DNA of 64,000 nucleotides from Desulfatitalea sp. BRH_c12 (GCA_000961655.1 LADR01000089.1:1-64000); one strand, 5' to 3'. Shown: positions 26,281-36,099, counted from the stretch's first letter. The notes: generated by a model from the letters alone, not told the origin. Program-made: numbers and translations.

Positions 26281-27630
26281 TTATGGATTCAAAGCCCTGC
26301 GTACCGCATCGGCAATCGCGAGACAATGCGCGCGCGTTTGCACCGCATCCGGTCCCTCCACCATCACCCGGCACTTGTTCTGGGTGCCCGAATACCGCAC
26401 CAGAACCCTGCCCCGCTCGCCCAATTGTTCTTCGATGCGTGCAATCGCCCCGGCTATTTCAGGAATGCTTTCCAACGCAGGCTTGGCGCTGACATCCACA
26501 TTGATCAATTCCTGAGGAAACACCGTCATCACCTCGGCCAACTCGGACAAAGGCTGGCCGGAACCGCTCATGACTTCCAGCAGTCGCACGGCGGCTAACA
26601 CCCCGTCTCCGGTGGTGTGCACGTCGCGGAAAATCATGTGCCCTGAATCCTCGCCCCCAAGCACGGCATCTTCCAAGCGCATTTTTTCCATGACATAGCG
26701 ATCACCCACCTGGGTGGTGTGCAGTCGGATCCCCATTTCCTTAAGGGCTGCGCCAAACCCAAGGTTACTCATGACCGTGCTGACAACGACCGCATTTTTA
26801 AGCAGGCCTTTGCGCTTCAAATCCCTGGCGCAGATAGCCATGATCTGGTCGCCGCTCAAAACCCTGCCGGTTTCGTCCACCGCGATCAACCGGTCGCCGT
26901 CCCCATCGAATGCCAAACCGAGATCAGCTTTTTCAGCGACCACCCTACCCGCCAGGCTTTCGGGATGCTGCGACCCGCAACGATCATTGATGTTGATGCC
27001 GTCGGGCGCGCAGAACAAAGGGGTCACACGGCATCCCAGTCTCCGGAACATTTTAGGCGCTACCTGGTATGTGGCGCCATTGGCACAATCCAAAACAACG
27101 GAGATCTTGCTGAAGGACTGCTCTTTGACGGCTTCTTGCAAAAAATTGAGATAGTGCTCCGTGGCATTCGTAAAGCGTTTGACCCGGCCAATCCGATCGG
27201 AGGCTGCCACGGCCGCACCATTCGATTTTAAAAGCGCTTCTATTTCCGCTTCTGCGGCATCTGATAACTTAAAGCCATTCGCGTCAAAAATTTTGATGCC
27301 GTTATCCTCGTACGGATTGTGCGATGCCGAAATCACGATACCGGCCAATGCACCTGTGGAGCGCGCCAGATGCGCAATGCCGGGTGTCGGCAAAACCCCT
27401 GACGGCCAGACATCTACCCCTACAGCGCAAATGCCTGCCGCAACGGCATTCACCAACATATCGCCGGAAAGGCGCGTGTCCTGTCCGATGACAATGTGCT
27501 GCTTGGCGTGTTCCGATTTGTTTTTGAAATAGGAAGCCACCGCCTTGCCCGCAAGCAGCGCGGTTTCCGAATTCATCGGATAGACGTTGGCCTGTCCCCG
27601 AATACCGTCTGTCCCGAACAGTTTCTGCAT
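26281..27630 (-). CDS. glmM: Phosphoglucosamine mutase
   Basis: 449 residues, standard GlmM length. The N-terminus KLFGTDGIRG, the phosphoserine loop SASHNP (Ser103), metal loop AFDGDGDRL, sugar-binding GGEDSGHM and C-terminal phosphate-binding RYSGTQNKCRVMVEG are all present. It interconverts glucosamine 6- and 1-phosphate for UDP-GlcNAc synthesis. It follows a beta-helix protein gene by 24 bases at the downstream end of the polysaccharide region. Confidence 0.96.
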   Translation of the reverse strand: MQKLFGTDGIRGQANVYPMNSETALLAGKAVASYFKNKSEHAKQHIVIGQDTRLSGDMLVNAVAAGICAVGVDVWPSGVLPTPGIAHLARSTGALAGIVISASHNPYEDNGIKIFDANGFKLSDAAEAEIEALLKSNGAAVAASDRIGRVKRFTNATEHYLNFLQEAVKEQSFSKISVVLDCANGATYQVAPKMFRRLGCRVTPLFCAPDGININDRCGSQHPESLAGRVVAEKADLGLAFDGDGDRLIAVDETGRVLSGDQIMAICARDLKRKGLLKNAVVVSTVMSNLGFGAALKEMGIRLHTTQVGDRYVMEKMRLEDAVLGGEDSGHMIFRDVHTTGDGVLAAVRLLEVMSGSGQPLSELAEVMTVFPQELINVDVSAKPALESIPEIAGAIARIEEQLGERGRVLVRYSGTQNKCRVMVEGPDAVQTRAHCLAIADAVRRALNP

Positions 27631-27654
27631 GCCCTGTGCGCTTTCGAATCAGGT

Positions 27655-28872
27655 TTATTGATGAGGTTTGGGTGCCCCGATGATCGGCAGATGTTGGGTC
27701 AAATCATTCATTACCCTGGACACGATGCTTTCCAGCCACTGTGTTCCAACGGCCGCCTGCTCGCTGCTGAAACCCTGGACAACGCCAAGGTAGGATTTCC
27801 CGATCTCAGTCATTTTTTGCACTACGACTGCGCTGAACGCATCCAGTGATTCAGCCGCGCCTTCAAAGGATTCAAGATCTTTCAAAAGCCCTTCTACCGC
27901 CGGCCATTTGGCCGTCAGTTCATGCTGCGTACCATTGGCACTTCTGGATTCCCCAAGTTTTTGACCCAGACGGCCAAGCTGCCGGATCCGCTCATCGATG
28001 CAAGTCCGAAGGCTCGTCCGTAATGCATCCAAAAGTTCTTGCGGCAGGTCGCGCCCCACAAATTGCGACCGAATCCGGCCATACCATTGGCGCAGCGCAT
28101 ACAAATTTGCAATATAGATACAATTGTTTCGGATGATACGATTCAGACCGGAAAAGCCACCCGGTGCATATGGAATTTTTCCGCTGCGAACCTTTCCGCC
28201 ATAAACCAAGTGATTTTCTTCAAGCTGATCGCCACGGCAAATCGTGCCCGCAGCCAACACAGTACCGAATGCCAGCAGGGTCGGCCCAACCAGCCCCCCC
28301 TGCCCTCCCAGAAAAATAGGGGACTTATTGAGCATGACCCCCTGAGGCACATCGCCGATCAACGATGGCGTCGCTTTATCCTGATTGGGCGTGAAGTTAA
28401 AATGAATGTAAGAACTGCCCACCTCACTGTGGTTTTTACGGCTGGTCCCGCCCGCCATCAGACAATCACAAAAATTGATCAGGCTCCCCAACGTGACAAA
28501 AGGGAAAAGAATCGTCTGCTTCAATCCGACCGTATGGGCAATGCTGGAGGCCTCCTCCAAAATGGTCCCCTGCCGCACGTGCGCCCCTGAGCCACAACTG
28601 GCTTTCTGCAGAAAAACGGCGCCGCTGAAAAAACCGCCTTTTAAAGCAACCTGTGGGCCCACGGCACAATTTTCGATCGTCACCGGCCCTTCGGCACCGA
28701 TCTGCACCCCTTCGGCGATGAAGGTATCCGCACCGAAAATCCGGGTGCCCGGGTAGAGGGTCACGCCTTGGCCGGCCAACCGATCCGTATCCACATCGTC
28801 ACCGATCGTGACGGTGCGCGGATCGGGGATGCGGGCCCCTTTTTGGAGCACTATTTTAATTTTTTGTTCCAT
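27655..28872 (-). CDS. Left-handed beta-helix (hexapeptide) protein, putative UDP-sugar pyrophosphorylase/acyltransferase-like
   Basis: 405 residues. Residues about 15-250 show hexapeptide-like repeats (VTIGDDVDTDRL, TLYPGTRIFG, TFIAEGVQIGAEGPVTIENCAVGPQV) typical of a left-handed parallel beta-helix. A conserved patch reads GGTSRKNHSEVGSSYIHFNFTPNQDKATPSLIGDVP. The C-terminal 150 residues are helical. There is no N-terminal nucleotidyltransferase G-x-G-T-R-M motif, so it is not canonical GlmU. It sits just upstream of glmM in the same direction, which suggests a role in making or modifying a nucleotide sugar. The precise reaction is not evident. Confidence 0.7.
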   Translation of the reverse strand: MEQKIKIVLQKGARIPDPRTVTIGDDVDTDRLAGQGVTLYPGTRIFGADTFIAEGVQIGAEGPVTIENCAVGPQVALKGGFFSGAVFLQKASCGSGAHVRQGTILEEASSIAHTVGLKQTILFPFVTLGSLINFCDCLMAGGTSRKNHSEVGSSYIHFNFTPNQDKATPSLIGDVPQGVMLNKSPIFLGGQGGLVGPTLLAFGTVLAAGTICRGDQLEENHLVYGGKVRSGKIPYAPGGFSGLNRIIRNNCIYIANLYALRQWYGRIRSQFVGRDLPQELLDALRTSLRTCIDERIRQLGRLGQKLGESRSANGTQHELTAKWPAVEGLLKDLESFEGAAESLDAFSAVVVQKMTEIGKSYLGVVQGFSSEQAAVGTQWLESIVSRVMNDLTQHLPIIGAPKPHQ

Positions 28873-28884
28873 AAAGGCTATCTC

Positions 28885-30729
28885 TTAATCGTCCAAATCA
28901 ATTTCCTGAAGATCGATCCTGAAGCGTTTCAGAAAAAGACCCTTTCGCAAACAATAATGTCTGGCTTTTTCATGAGCCGAATTGCAGCCCCCATTCACAT
29001 TGTTGAACGATACGAGAACCCCCTGAATGTCATACTGCCCGTTCATGCTCGCCAGTTCATCCAATGATCCGATAATGGGAAAGCCTTGGATTTTTCTGCC
29101 TTTTTTCAACACATCGTCATCCACAAAACCAACGGGCTTCACATTCAAACGTTTATTGTTCAAAATTTCTCGCAACAATAACTCGCCTGCCCTTCCGGCG
29201 CCATAAATAACAACCTTTGCACCGGATAATGTGCGGCGCTTGAAAGAATCCAGAAAAATACGAAAAGAAGCGCGCACACCCAACAAAAAACCGGTCGTAA
29301 ACAGAAAATCAATAAGGAATATCCCTTTGGAGAATTCGCTGAACCGATAGAGAAAGGTCACGGCGGCGATAGACAACAAACTCCCAACAATGGACGCTCT
29401 CACATGAAGGAATACATCATTGGTACTGATGTATCCCCAAATAGACCGATAAACACCCATCCAGAAAAAGACCAGCATCTTGCAGGCGATCACCGCCGGC
29501 AAGGACCGTAAAAAAACCTTGAAGTAATGCGGGAAAGCCTCCCCACCAAATCGCAGGCGATACGCAATGTAATACGAAAAAGCAATGATGACTGCGTCGA
29601 GCACGACCAAAAGGATCTGGCGCTTGTAAGTCAGTTCCATCAGAATCGGAGTAAAACTGCGGTTGCGCAGCAAACAGAATTCCTTCTCCGGGTAGACTCT
29701 GAGCTGCGACAAATAGATGCCCATCAAGGTGAAGGCCATCAGGACGGGGATGATCACCACGGGTGAGGTCAAAGTATCCTGGCGACTCACTAACACGGCT
29801 GCAAAGCCGGCAATCGCTGCCACGCCATAAAGGAGCAGGACCGCTTTGGTTTCCGAATAACCCATCAGGACCAATCGATGGGACGTATGATCGCGCCCCC
29901 CGACTGAAGCCTTCCGCCCGCTGAGCAGACGAATGGCTGTCACCAATGTAGTGTCCAGGATGGGAACCATCAAAATCAGGATCGGCACCGTGAATCGCGC
30001 CAGAAAAGACGTTGCCGGAACTTCCGAAAAATGCAACGTCAGCACGCTGACACAAAAGCCGATCACCAGGCTGCCGCAATCACCCATGAAAATCTTGGCG
30101 GGATTGAAGTTGTAAATCAGGAAGCCGCCCATGGCGCCCGCCAGAACAAGGGCGATCAGGAAAGCTTCACGGTCTGCAGGGAAGAACAGCACAGCCAGGC
30201 TGACGGAAGCCACGCAACCGACCCCGGCGCACAACCCATCCATGTTGTCGATCAGATTAAATGCGTTGGTAATCCCCACGATCCAAAACAGGGTCGCCAT
30301 GGTGTCCAGAGTCATCGAGTTGAACCAATGCAGCCTGAAACCGAAAAAAACCACCAGCGAAGCGACCAGGATCTGCGCAACCAACTTGTTGTGCGGCTTG
30401 ACCGCGTGCAAATCGTCGAACAAGCCGAGAAAAAATAAAAACACGGACCCTAAAATGATTACGGCACTCAGAGAAGGCAGTTCTCCGAATCCGTTTTCCC
30501 TGAAAACATGCTCTACAGCCGATCGAAAATCCGCCATCATGAGCAACGGCACAAACAGGGCTGCAAATATGGCGATGCCGCCCAACAAAGCGGTCGGTTT
30601 TTTATGCCAACGATCGCATGTCGGTTGCGCAACCCACCCCTTTTTATTCGCGATAAAACGCATCAGCGGCGTCAATATCGCAGACAAACCGAAGGCTGAA
30701 CCGAAGTTCAAAAAGATGGAAGTCATCAT
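28885..30729 (-). CDS. Fusion of a WecA/MraY-like sugar-1-phosphate transferase with a CapD/FlaA1-type N-terminal module
   Basis: About 614 residues from ATG at 30729, 13 bases after the epimerase stop. Residues about 1-345 form a multi-spanning polyprenyl-phosphate glycosyl-1-phosphate transferase with LFFLGLFDDLHAVKPHNKL, NAFNLIDNMDGLCAG, NPAKIFMGDCGSLVIGF and GGRDHTSHRL. Residues about 375-614 add four further TM helices (LLVVLDAVIIAFSYYIAYRLRF) and a Rossmann-like domain (AKVVIYGAGRAGELLLREI, PVGFVDDD, GFPIIGSLDEL). That is the N-terminal half of FlaA1/WbpM proteins, here without the SDR catalytic domain. It probably initiates polysaccharide assembly on undecaprenyl phosphate. The fusion is unusual. 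Confidence 0.85.
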   Translation of the reverse strand: MMTSIFLNFGSAFGLSAILTPLMRFIANKKGWVAQPTCDRWHKKPTALLGGIAIFAALFVPLLMMADFRSAVEHVFRENGFGELPSLSAVIILGSVFLFFLGLFDDLHAVKPHNKLVAQILVASLVVFFGFRLHWFNSMTLDTMATLFWIVGITNAFNLIDNMDGLCAGVGCVASVSLAVLFFPADREAFLIALVLAGAMGGFLIYNFNPAKIFMGDCGSLVIGFCVSVLTLHFSEVPATSFLARFTVPILILMVPILDTTLVTAIRLLSGRKASVGGRDHTSHRLVLMGYSETKAVLLLYGVAAIAGFAAVLVSRQDTLTSPVVIIPVLMAFTLMGIYLSQLRVYPEKEFCLLRNRSFTPILMELTYKRQILLVVLDAVIIAFSYYIAYRLRFGGEAFPHYFKVFLRSLPAVIACKMLVFFWMGVYRSIWGYISTNDVFLHVRASIVGSLLSIAAVTFLYRFSEFSKGIFLIDFLFTTGFLLGVRASFRIFLDSFKRRTLSGAKVVIYGAGRAGELLLREILNNKRLNVKPVGFVDDDVLKKGRKIQGFPIIGSLDELASMNGQYDIQGVLVSFNNVNGGCNSAHEKARHYCLRKGLFLKRFRIDLQEIDLDD

Positions 30730-30742
30730 TTTGATATCCACT

Positions 30743-31729
30743 TTAAATCGTGTCGGTCCGTTTACGCATCGAGCTGATAACTTTGGCCAAAATGGCATCC
30801 AAGGGGGTTTGCGGGTCGAACCCGATCAATTTGCCGATCTTATCGATGCCCGGCACGCGACGTTGCATATCTTCAAAATCCTTGCCAAACGCCTTTTCAT
30901 AGGGGATGAGTTGGATTTCGGAGGAAGAATTGGTGGCAGCAACTATCCGCCTGGCAAGGTCCGCCATCGAAATCTCTTCAATTCCACCGATATTGAACAC
31001 TTCACCGAAAGCAGCGTCATTTTCGACCAGGCGCATGAACGCCCATACCACGTCTTTGACATACGTAAACGTGCGGGTCTGAAGCCCATCGCCATACACC
31101 GTCAAAGGTTCATGCTTCAAAGCCTGCCCGATAAAACGGGGGATGACCATCCCGTATGCACCTGTCTGGCGGGGCCCGACCGTATTGAACAGGCGCGCGA
31201 TCGTTACCTTGAGCCCTGTGGTGCGGAAATAGGCCAGCGACATGAATTCATCCATGAGCTTCGAAGCCGCATAGCTCCACCGGAACTTGCTGGATGGCCC
31301 ATAGATGATGTTGTCCGTCTCAACCAACGGCGCATGCGTGTGTTTGCCGTACACCTCCGATGTAGAGGCGATCAACACGCGCTTCTTGAACTTATTGCAC
31401 AAATCCAGTACAATTTCAGTACCTTGGATGTTGGTCTTGATCGACTCCATGGGATGATCGAGGATGAACTCCACACCAACGGCCGCCGCAAGATGATGAA
31501 CGACATCGCAGGTACCCACCAATTCCATCATGATATCGCGATTCAGAATGGAATCAATGTGAACGAACAGACGCTTCCGATAAGCACCTTTTTCCTTGAG
31601 ATGGGCGATATTATCCAGAGATCCGGTGGAAAGATCATCAATAATATACACTTCATCCCCGTTTTCAAGATAGGCGTCCGCTAAATGGGACCCAATAAAA
31701 CCGGCACCGCCGGTGATCAGTACGCGCAT
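30743..31729 (-). CDS. NAD-dependent nucleotide-sugar epimerase/dehydratase (extended SDR)
   Basis: 328 residues from ATG at 31729 (GGAGA 7 bases upstream). The NAD loop is ITGGAGFIGSHL. The Ser/Tyr/Lys set is visible in ASTSEVYG and WSYAASKLMDEF, with LFNTVGPRQ and DGLQTRTFTYVKDVV as in UDP-glucuronate decarboxylase/UDP-glucose epimerase relatives. The substrate cannot be assigned: UDP-xylose synthase-like and GalE-like are both possible. Co-oriented with the glycosyltransferases and the WecA-like fusion gene. Confidence 0.87.
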   Translation of the reverse strand: MRVLITGGAGFIGSHLADAYLENGDEVYIIDDLSTGSLDNIAHLKEKGAYRKRLFVHIDSILNRDIMMELVGTCDVVHHLAAAVGVEFILDHPMESIKTNIQGTEIVLDLCNKFKKRVLIASTSEVYGKHTHAPLVETDNIIYGPSSKFRWSYAASKLMDEFMSLAYFRTTGLKVTIARLFNTVGPRQTGAYGMVIPRFIGQALKHEPLTVYGDGLQTRTFTYVKDVVWAFMRLVENDAAFGEVFNIGGIEEISMADLARRIVAATNSSSEIQLIPYEKAFGKDFEDMQRRVPGIDKIGKLIGFDPQTPLDAILAKVISSMRKRTDTI

Positions 31730-31771
31730 GTTCGATCTCCGCATTTCTGGTTTGGCTCAATCATTATTCCT

Positions 31772-32665
31772 CTACGTCTTTCGATTTTTATGACTTTCTA
31801 CCAGTCGGCGCAAGTAGTTATAAAAAACAGCAGCCGAAAAACGCAACATCAGGGCAATGGCGGCCACAGGTGTTAAAAAAGAGAACGGCCAACTGGCGTA
31901 TTTTTCATACAGGCGAAAACAGCTTTTGTGAAATTGGAAAATCGCGAATGCAGGACGCGTATCGCTGCTCTTCCCGACGCTATGCACGACCCGGGCCCCT
32001 GGAAAGTAGACCACATTCCATCCCGCTTTTTTGACACGGCGGCAAAGGTCGGTATCCTCCCAGTAGAGAAAAAACCTCTCGTCGAACCCCCCTACCGTAT
32101 CCATGGCTTCTCGCCGTATTACCATACAGGCTCCGGACACCCAATCTACTTCCATCGGTGTTTTATCATCAGCCCTCCATGTGATAATGTTCGCGCGTGT
32201 GATGGAATTGTTCGGAAACATTTTGCTAAGGGGGGAATTGCGGCCGAAAATCGATGTGAGCGGGTTTGGAAATGTGCGCGCGGACCCTTGAACACTCCCG
32301 TCATCATCCAAAATCATCGGTCCCAGGATGGCGATATGTCCGTTCTGCTCCATTAATCGAATGGATTCTTCGATAAACCCATCGGTCACCACGCTATCGG
32401 GGTTCAGTAAAACAATGTATTTTGAATGACAACGGGCCAGTGCTTGGTTGACCGCAGCGCCGAAACCGACATTTCTCTTGTTCAGAATCAGGGTTACGTT
32501 AGGGAAAAGACTTTTTGCCCGCTGAAGATTTGCCTCGGATGAATTATCGACGACGACAATGTTTAAATCGTGCTCGCCAGGATTCCACTTCAACAATGCT
32601 TCAATGGAGTGAATGAGCCACTTTGAGCTATTGTAGTTGACATATATAAAATCCAGGACCGCCAT
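31772..32665 (-). CDS. Glycosyltransferase family 2 (rhamnosyltransferase-like)
   Basis: 297 residues from ATG at 32665 (a TTG at 32695 is in frame). A GT-A fold with IYVNYNSSKWLIHSIEALL, IVVVDNSS, LILNKRNVGFGAAVNQAL, LLNPDSVV (DxD-like), VDWVSGACMVIRREA and ERFFLYWEDTDLCRRVKKAGW. The C-terminus is hydrophobic, probably peripheral to the membrane. Adds a sugar during surface-polysaccharide assembly; donor and acceptor are unknown. Confidence 0.87.
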   Translation of the reverse strand: MAVLDFIYVNYNSSKWLIHSIEALLKWNPGEHDLNIVVVDNSSEANLQRAKSLFPNVTLILNKRNVGFGAAVNQALARCHSKYIVLLNPDSVVTDGFIEESIRLMEQNGHIAILGPMILDDDGSVQGSARTFPNPLTSIFGRNSPLSKMFPNNSITRANIITWRADDKTPMEVDWVSGACMVIRREAMDTVGGFDERFFLYWEDTDLCRRVKKAGWNVVYFPGARVVHSVGKSSDTRPAFAIFQFHKSCFRLYEKYASWPFSFLTPVAAIALMLRFSAAVFYNYLRRLVESHKNRKT

Positions 32666-32777
32666 GGCTCTGTTTTTCCCACGATTACTGTTCAATGCTA
32701 TTGTTCACTTGAACTTCGGTGCAAATTTTACAGTTCTTAATGAGAATATAGCCCCTCATAGAACATTTTATGTGAAA

Positions 32778-33737
32778 CTACCATTTTTTATCAGGGATCA
32801 AATGTTTATCCAAAATTTGCCAGATATCTTGAATACTGGCGACCCGTCTGTTTTGGATGTTTTTCCGTTTTATCAGCGCTTGCGGCAAACTTTTAATAGC
32901 GTCCAGTTTGGATTTAAAAATAACGCGGAATTGTCCTCTTAATGCAAAAATTGCGATGGTAACGATGTTCATTAATATATGCACTGGCATGAACAACCAG
33001 AATAGTACACCGGGCATATTTTTCACATAAGTCCAGACCACATTGCGATGTCCATGATAAACTGAAAAATCGCTGTGCCGTCCACCCGCAGCTGCCGACC
33101 CGACATGCCGTACTATCGCATCAGGTACATACATAGCTTTATAGCCTGCGAGACGGAGACGAAAACCCAAATCCACATCCTCCACATAGCAAAAGTAGTC
33201 TTCATCGAAGCCGCCAACGCTCATCAGGGCTTGTCGGCGATACATGGCAGCCGCGGCACAGGGGGAAAAAATTTCTCGAGCTATCTTATCTTCGAGATTC
33301 TGACCCATTCTATATCGTTTTCGCCAGACAAGTCCGCTCAAATGAAAGCTGTCACCCACACCATCAACTTTTTGAGGATCGTCATAACACAATTGCCGCG
33401 ACCCAAAAAAAGCGATACCGGGGTATTCTCTGGCTGCTATCAACATATTTTCTATCCAGGTCGGCTCAGGAAAAGCGTCAGGGTTCAGCAATGCCACAAA
33501 TTCGCTGGTGCATTCAGCCAAACCTCGATTATTGCCTGCAGCAAAGCCGATGTTGTCGCTCATTTTGAGAATTTTCAATTTACCAGAATAATCGACGAAG
33601 TCGCCGGATCCGTCACTGCTGGCGTTATCCACCACATATACACTTTCTGGAAGAACCGTCTGTGAATTCAAGGATCGCAAACATTCCGCGAGCATTTTTC
33701 CACTGTTCCAGTTTACTATAATAACGCTTATGGACAT
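32778..33737 (-). CDS. Glycosyltransferase family 2
   Basis: 319 residues from ATG at 33737. Motifs: SVIIVNWNSGKMLAECLRSL, VYVVDNASSDGSGDFV, LKMSDNIGFAAGNNRGL, LLNPDAFPEPTWIEN, FSPCAAAAMYRRQAL and EDYFCYVEDVDLGFRLRLAGY. A hydrophobic segment (MPGVLFWLFMPVHILMNIVTIAIFAL) near residue 255 suggests membrane attachment. Same family as the next gene downstream (31772-32665); probably a successive sugar-adding step. Confidence 0.87.
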   Translation of the reverse strand: MSISVIIVNWNSGKMLAECLRSLNSQTVLPESVYVVDNASSDGSGDFVDYSGKLKILKMSDNIGFAAGNNRGLAECTSEFVALLNPDAFPEPTWIENMLIAAREYPGIAFFGSRQLCYDDPQKVDGVGDSFHLSGLVWRKRYRMGQNLEDKIAREIFSPCAAAAMYRRQALMSVGGFDEDYFCYVEDVDLGFRLRLAGYKAMYVPDAIVRHVGSAAAGGRHSDFSVYHGHRNVVWTYVKNMPGVLFWLFMPVHILMNIVTIAIFALRGQFRVIFKSKLDAIKSLPQALIKRKNIQNRRVASIQDIWQILDKHLIPDKKW

Positions 33738-34068
33738 AACAGTTATTCCAAATCGATTCACGTAAAGTAATACAGGATAGAACTCCAAACAAACTCTTAT
33801 ACGATAAACAGTCTGTGCAAACGCAGCAGAGACGCAACAGCAACTATTTGGGATTCAATGCCGATCTGAACAGTTGTTGGTATATGTCGCTGAGGTTTGC
33901 AGTATAAATCGTATACCCATTAAGCAATATCACTATAGCTTTCGGTGCATTCCTGCTTTTTTTATCCGTGCAGTATGGGATTTACCAAATTTATTTTTTA
34001 GAGATAAGTTCGTAAAGACAGACAGATATGTGAAATGGCGGAATCTTCCTTTGGAAGAATATCCTAAG

Positions 34069-35706
34069 TCAAGAAAACTTTTGTTGGATAATATGCAGAA
34101 CATTGGCTGCAGTCCAGTATAGAACAAGCCCGGCTGGAAAAGGATAAAATAATATGAAAAATCCTAAAGCAACAAAGACAAGGCAAATGTCCTGTCGCCG
34201 ATCGGCAGAGGCGTCGGTAGCCGACTTTGGAGATAGCTTTAATGCAATGAGTGTCGATAATGCCATGAGCACAGGCAACATGTTGAAATACTCGCCCAAG
34301 TAAGGGATTTTAAAACCTAAAGCAAAGAGCTTGTCAGGCTCTGCCAATGTTTCTATCCACCAAAATGATGCGTCACGCAATTCGTAAGTTGAGCCGAGAA
34401 CATGAAACAAGGCAATCAAAATCGGTAACTGAAGGAGCACGATAAAGAGGGGTTTTAAACCGGCCAGTGGGCTGACGCCATGGTTTTTGTATAAAGCCAA
34501 TATTCTTTCGCTTTGTTCTTCGCCGCGATAATCTCTCTTAATTATTTCTAATTCAGGTTTCATACTTTTTTGAATCTGAACAAAAGCTTTTTGGCTAGAC
34601 GCAGCTTTCCTGGCTACTGGGTACAAGACCATCCGTACCAAAACAGCCAAAAGAAGAATCACCAGTCCCCAATTGGATATTGCCGAATACATGATTTTCA
34701 TAAACCAAAGTAAACAAAAACTCAGCCATCGCATCCACGGCCAAAGACTTGTAAAAACCAACCTATCAAATTCCAGTATTCCATTGTTAAGGGCTTGCAT
34801 GGATTTGGGTCCGGAAAATACAACAAATTCCCACTGTACGTAATCACCGGCTCCAATTGAATTTAATGGTAACTGCATTGCAAGCACCGGTAAATGATTC
34901 ATGGGCAATTCAGTGTGAGCGCCATATTCCTGCGCACGAACCAATACTTCATTAAACCGAATCTCCACCTTTTCATCTTGCTGAGTAATAGGAGCGATCA
35001 AAAAGGCAAAATATCTGCCATGAAGGCCTAACCACTGAAGCTCTGAATGGGCCCATGGTAATACAGTTGCAGTTTCCGGTTTTGAACGAAAACGTTTCAC
35101 TTCGCCGTCTATCAATGCTACGGGCTCGACAAACGAGTACATGGATTCAGCATAACCAAACCCATCGGAGCGTTGATCGCCCAATCCTGGCCCTATCGAA
35201 AGCTGTAAACGGTCATCTGAATATGGCTTGAAAATTTGATCAGTGGTGTTCAGCAATCGAATGCAAAAGTTCAATTGATATGGATTATTCGTTAGGGCAT
35301 ATGACTGCTCCAGAACCAATCCATTTTTTAGTAGGCGTCTGTAAATGGTTTGTGGATGGATTGTGTTGTCAATATGAACCCAATTTCCGTTTGATGAAAT
35401 TAAAAAATTGCTGATTTTACCATTCAAACTCAAGTGCCTTGTCATTGATCGACTGGCATCAGTGGGTGCCTGCATGGAAAACCATTCAATGGTATCGCCA
35501 TTATTTGCAGAAAGTACTTTCCACATAGCAGGTTCAGGGTTATCAGACATCCATGCAATATCAAGGTATTGAGATTGAATCCGATGAGCAAAATGGGTCT
35601 GGTTCGAACTCGATTGATTTGCTTCGGTCGACAAGCTCGAAAACGCAATTATCAAAAAGATGTGATATACAACGGTTACCCTGTTTAACGGGAACAATGA
35701 AGGCAT
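34069..35706 (-). CDS. yidC: YidC/Oxa1-family membrane insertase homolog within the polysaccharide region
   Basis: 545 residues from ATG at 35706 (AGGA 8 bases upstream), close to E. coli YidC (548). An N-terminal TM/signal segment precedes a periplasmic beta-sandwich-like domain (about 30-320) with recognisable GYAESMYSFVEPVALIDGEVKRF. The 60KD-IMP core has WGLVILLLAVLVRMVLYPVARKA (groove Arg about residue 358), SPLAGLKPLFIVLLQLPILIALFHVLG and FYPFPAGLVLYWTAANVLHIIQQ. The housekeeping yidC normally sits by rnpA/rpmH, so this is probably a paralog. It follows the DPGTGS gene in a polysaccharide context, which suggests a dedicated job. Confidence 0.85.
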   Translation of the reverse strand: MPSLFPLNRVTVVYHIFLIIAFSSLSTEANQSSSNQTHFAHRIQSQYLDIAWMSDNPEPAMWKVLSANNGDTIEWFSMQAPTDASRSMTRHLSLNGKISNFLISSNGNWVHIDNTIHPQTIYRRLLKNGLVLEQSYALTNNPYQLNFCIRLLNTTDQIFKPYSDDRLQLSIGPGLGDQRSDGFGYAESMYSFVEPVALIDGEVKRFRSKPETATVLPWAHSELQWLGLHGRYFAFLIAPITQQDEKVEIRFNEVLVRAQEYGAHTELPMNHLPVLAMQLPLNSIGAGDYVQWEFVVFSGPKSMQALNNGILEFDRLVFTSLWPWMRWLSFCLLWFMKIMYSAISNWGLVILLLAVLVRMVLYPVARKAASSQKAFVQIQKSMKPELEIIKRDYRGEEQSERILALYKNHGVSPLAGLKPLFIVLLQLPILIALFHVLGSTYELRDASFWWIETLAEPDKLFALGFKIPYLGEYFNMLPVLMALSTLIALKLSPKSATDASADRRQDICLVFVALGFFILFYPFPAGLVLYWTAANVLHIIQQKFS

Positions 35707-35808
35707 TTTAAGGTTCCTGTAAAGTCCAGTGATCATGGCACCATATTTATGCCTTCCCTTAATCACCGATTCCGATATCTGCAAAAACCAGAAGTATATC
35801 TGGAAACA

Positions 35809-36054
35809 TCACTGCTCACTCCCGCCGCCTTTAACTTTCTGCTCAAGTGCGGAACGCTTTTTGGACAACCCCAGGAAGCGTAAAATTCTGTACCAATAGA
35901 GTTTCAAAATGACCGCAATGGCTGCAACTCCCCCCAATACCCCTTGAAGGATAGCGCTGCCGGTACCAGGATCAAGATATGCGTATGCCGGTGGCGCAAT
36001 AAAAAGAATGCACAACGATAAAATTATTCCATTTATGATGGTATTTGCTCGCAT
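35809..36054 (-). CDS. Small DPGTGS-motif membrane protein
   Basis: 81 residues. A signal or TM segment (GIILSLCILFIAPPAYA) is followed by YLDPGTGSAILQGVLGG, a second TM helix and a basic tail (RILRFLGLSKKR). I recall similar YxDPGTGS small proteins next to polysaccharide methyltransferase and sulfatase genes, but no function is established to my knowledge. AGGAGG lies 10 bases before the ATG. It sits between the methyltransferase and yidC genes, co-oriented, so possibly a client or partner of that YidC. Confidence 0.75.
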   Translation of the reverse strand: MRANTIINGIILSLCILFIAPPAYAYLDPGTGSAILQGVLGGVAAIAVILKLYWYRILRFLGLSKKRSALEQKVKGGGSEQ

Positions 36055-36099
36055 ATGAAAATAGCCTCCTGAAAATGATCACGCTTGGTTAAAATAGAC

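Noticed and set aside
30131-31684. 517-codon plus-strand open frame
   Set aside because: Antisense to the WecA-like fusion and the epimerase; both minus-strand genes have unmistakable motifs.
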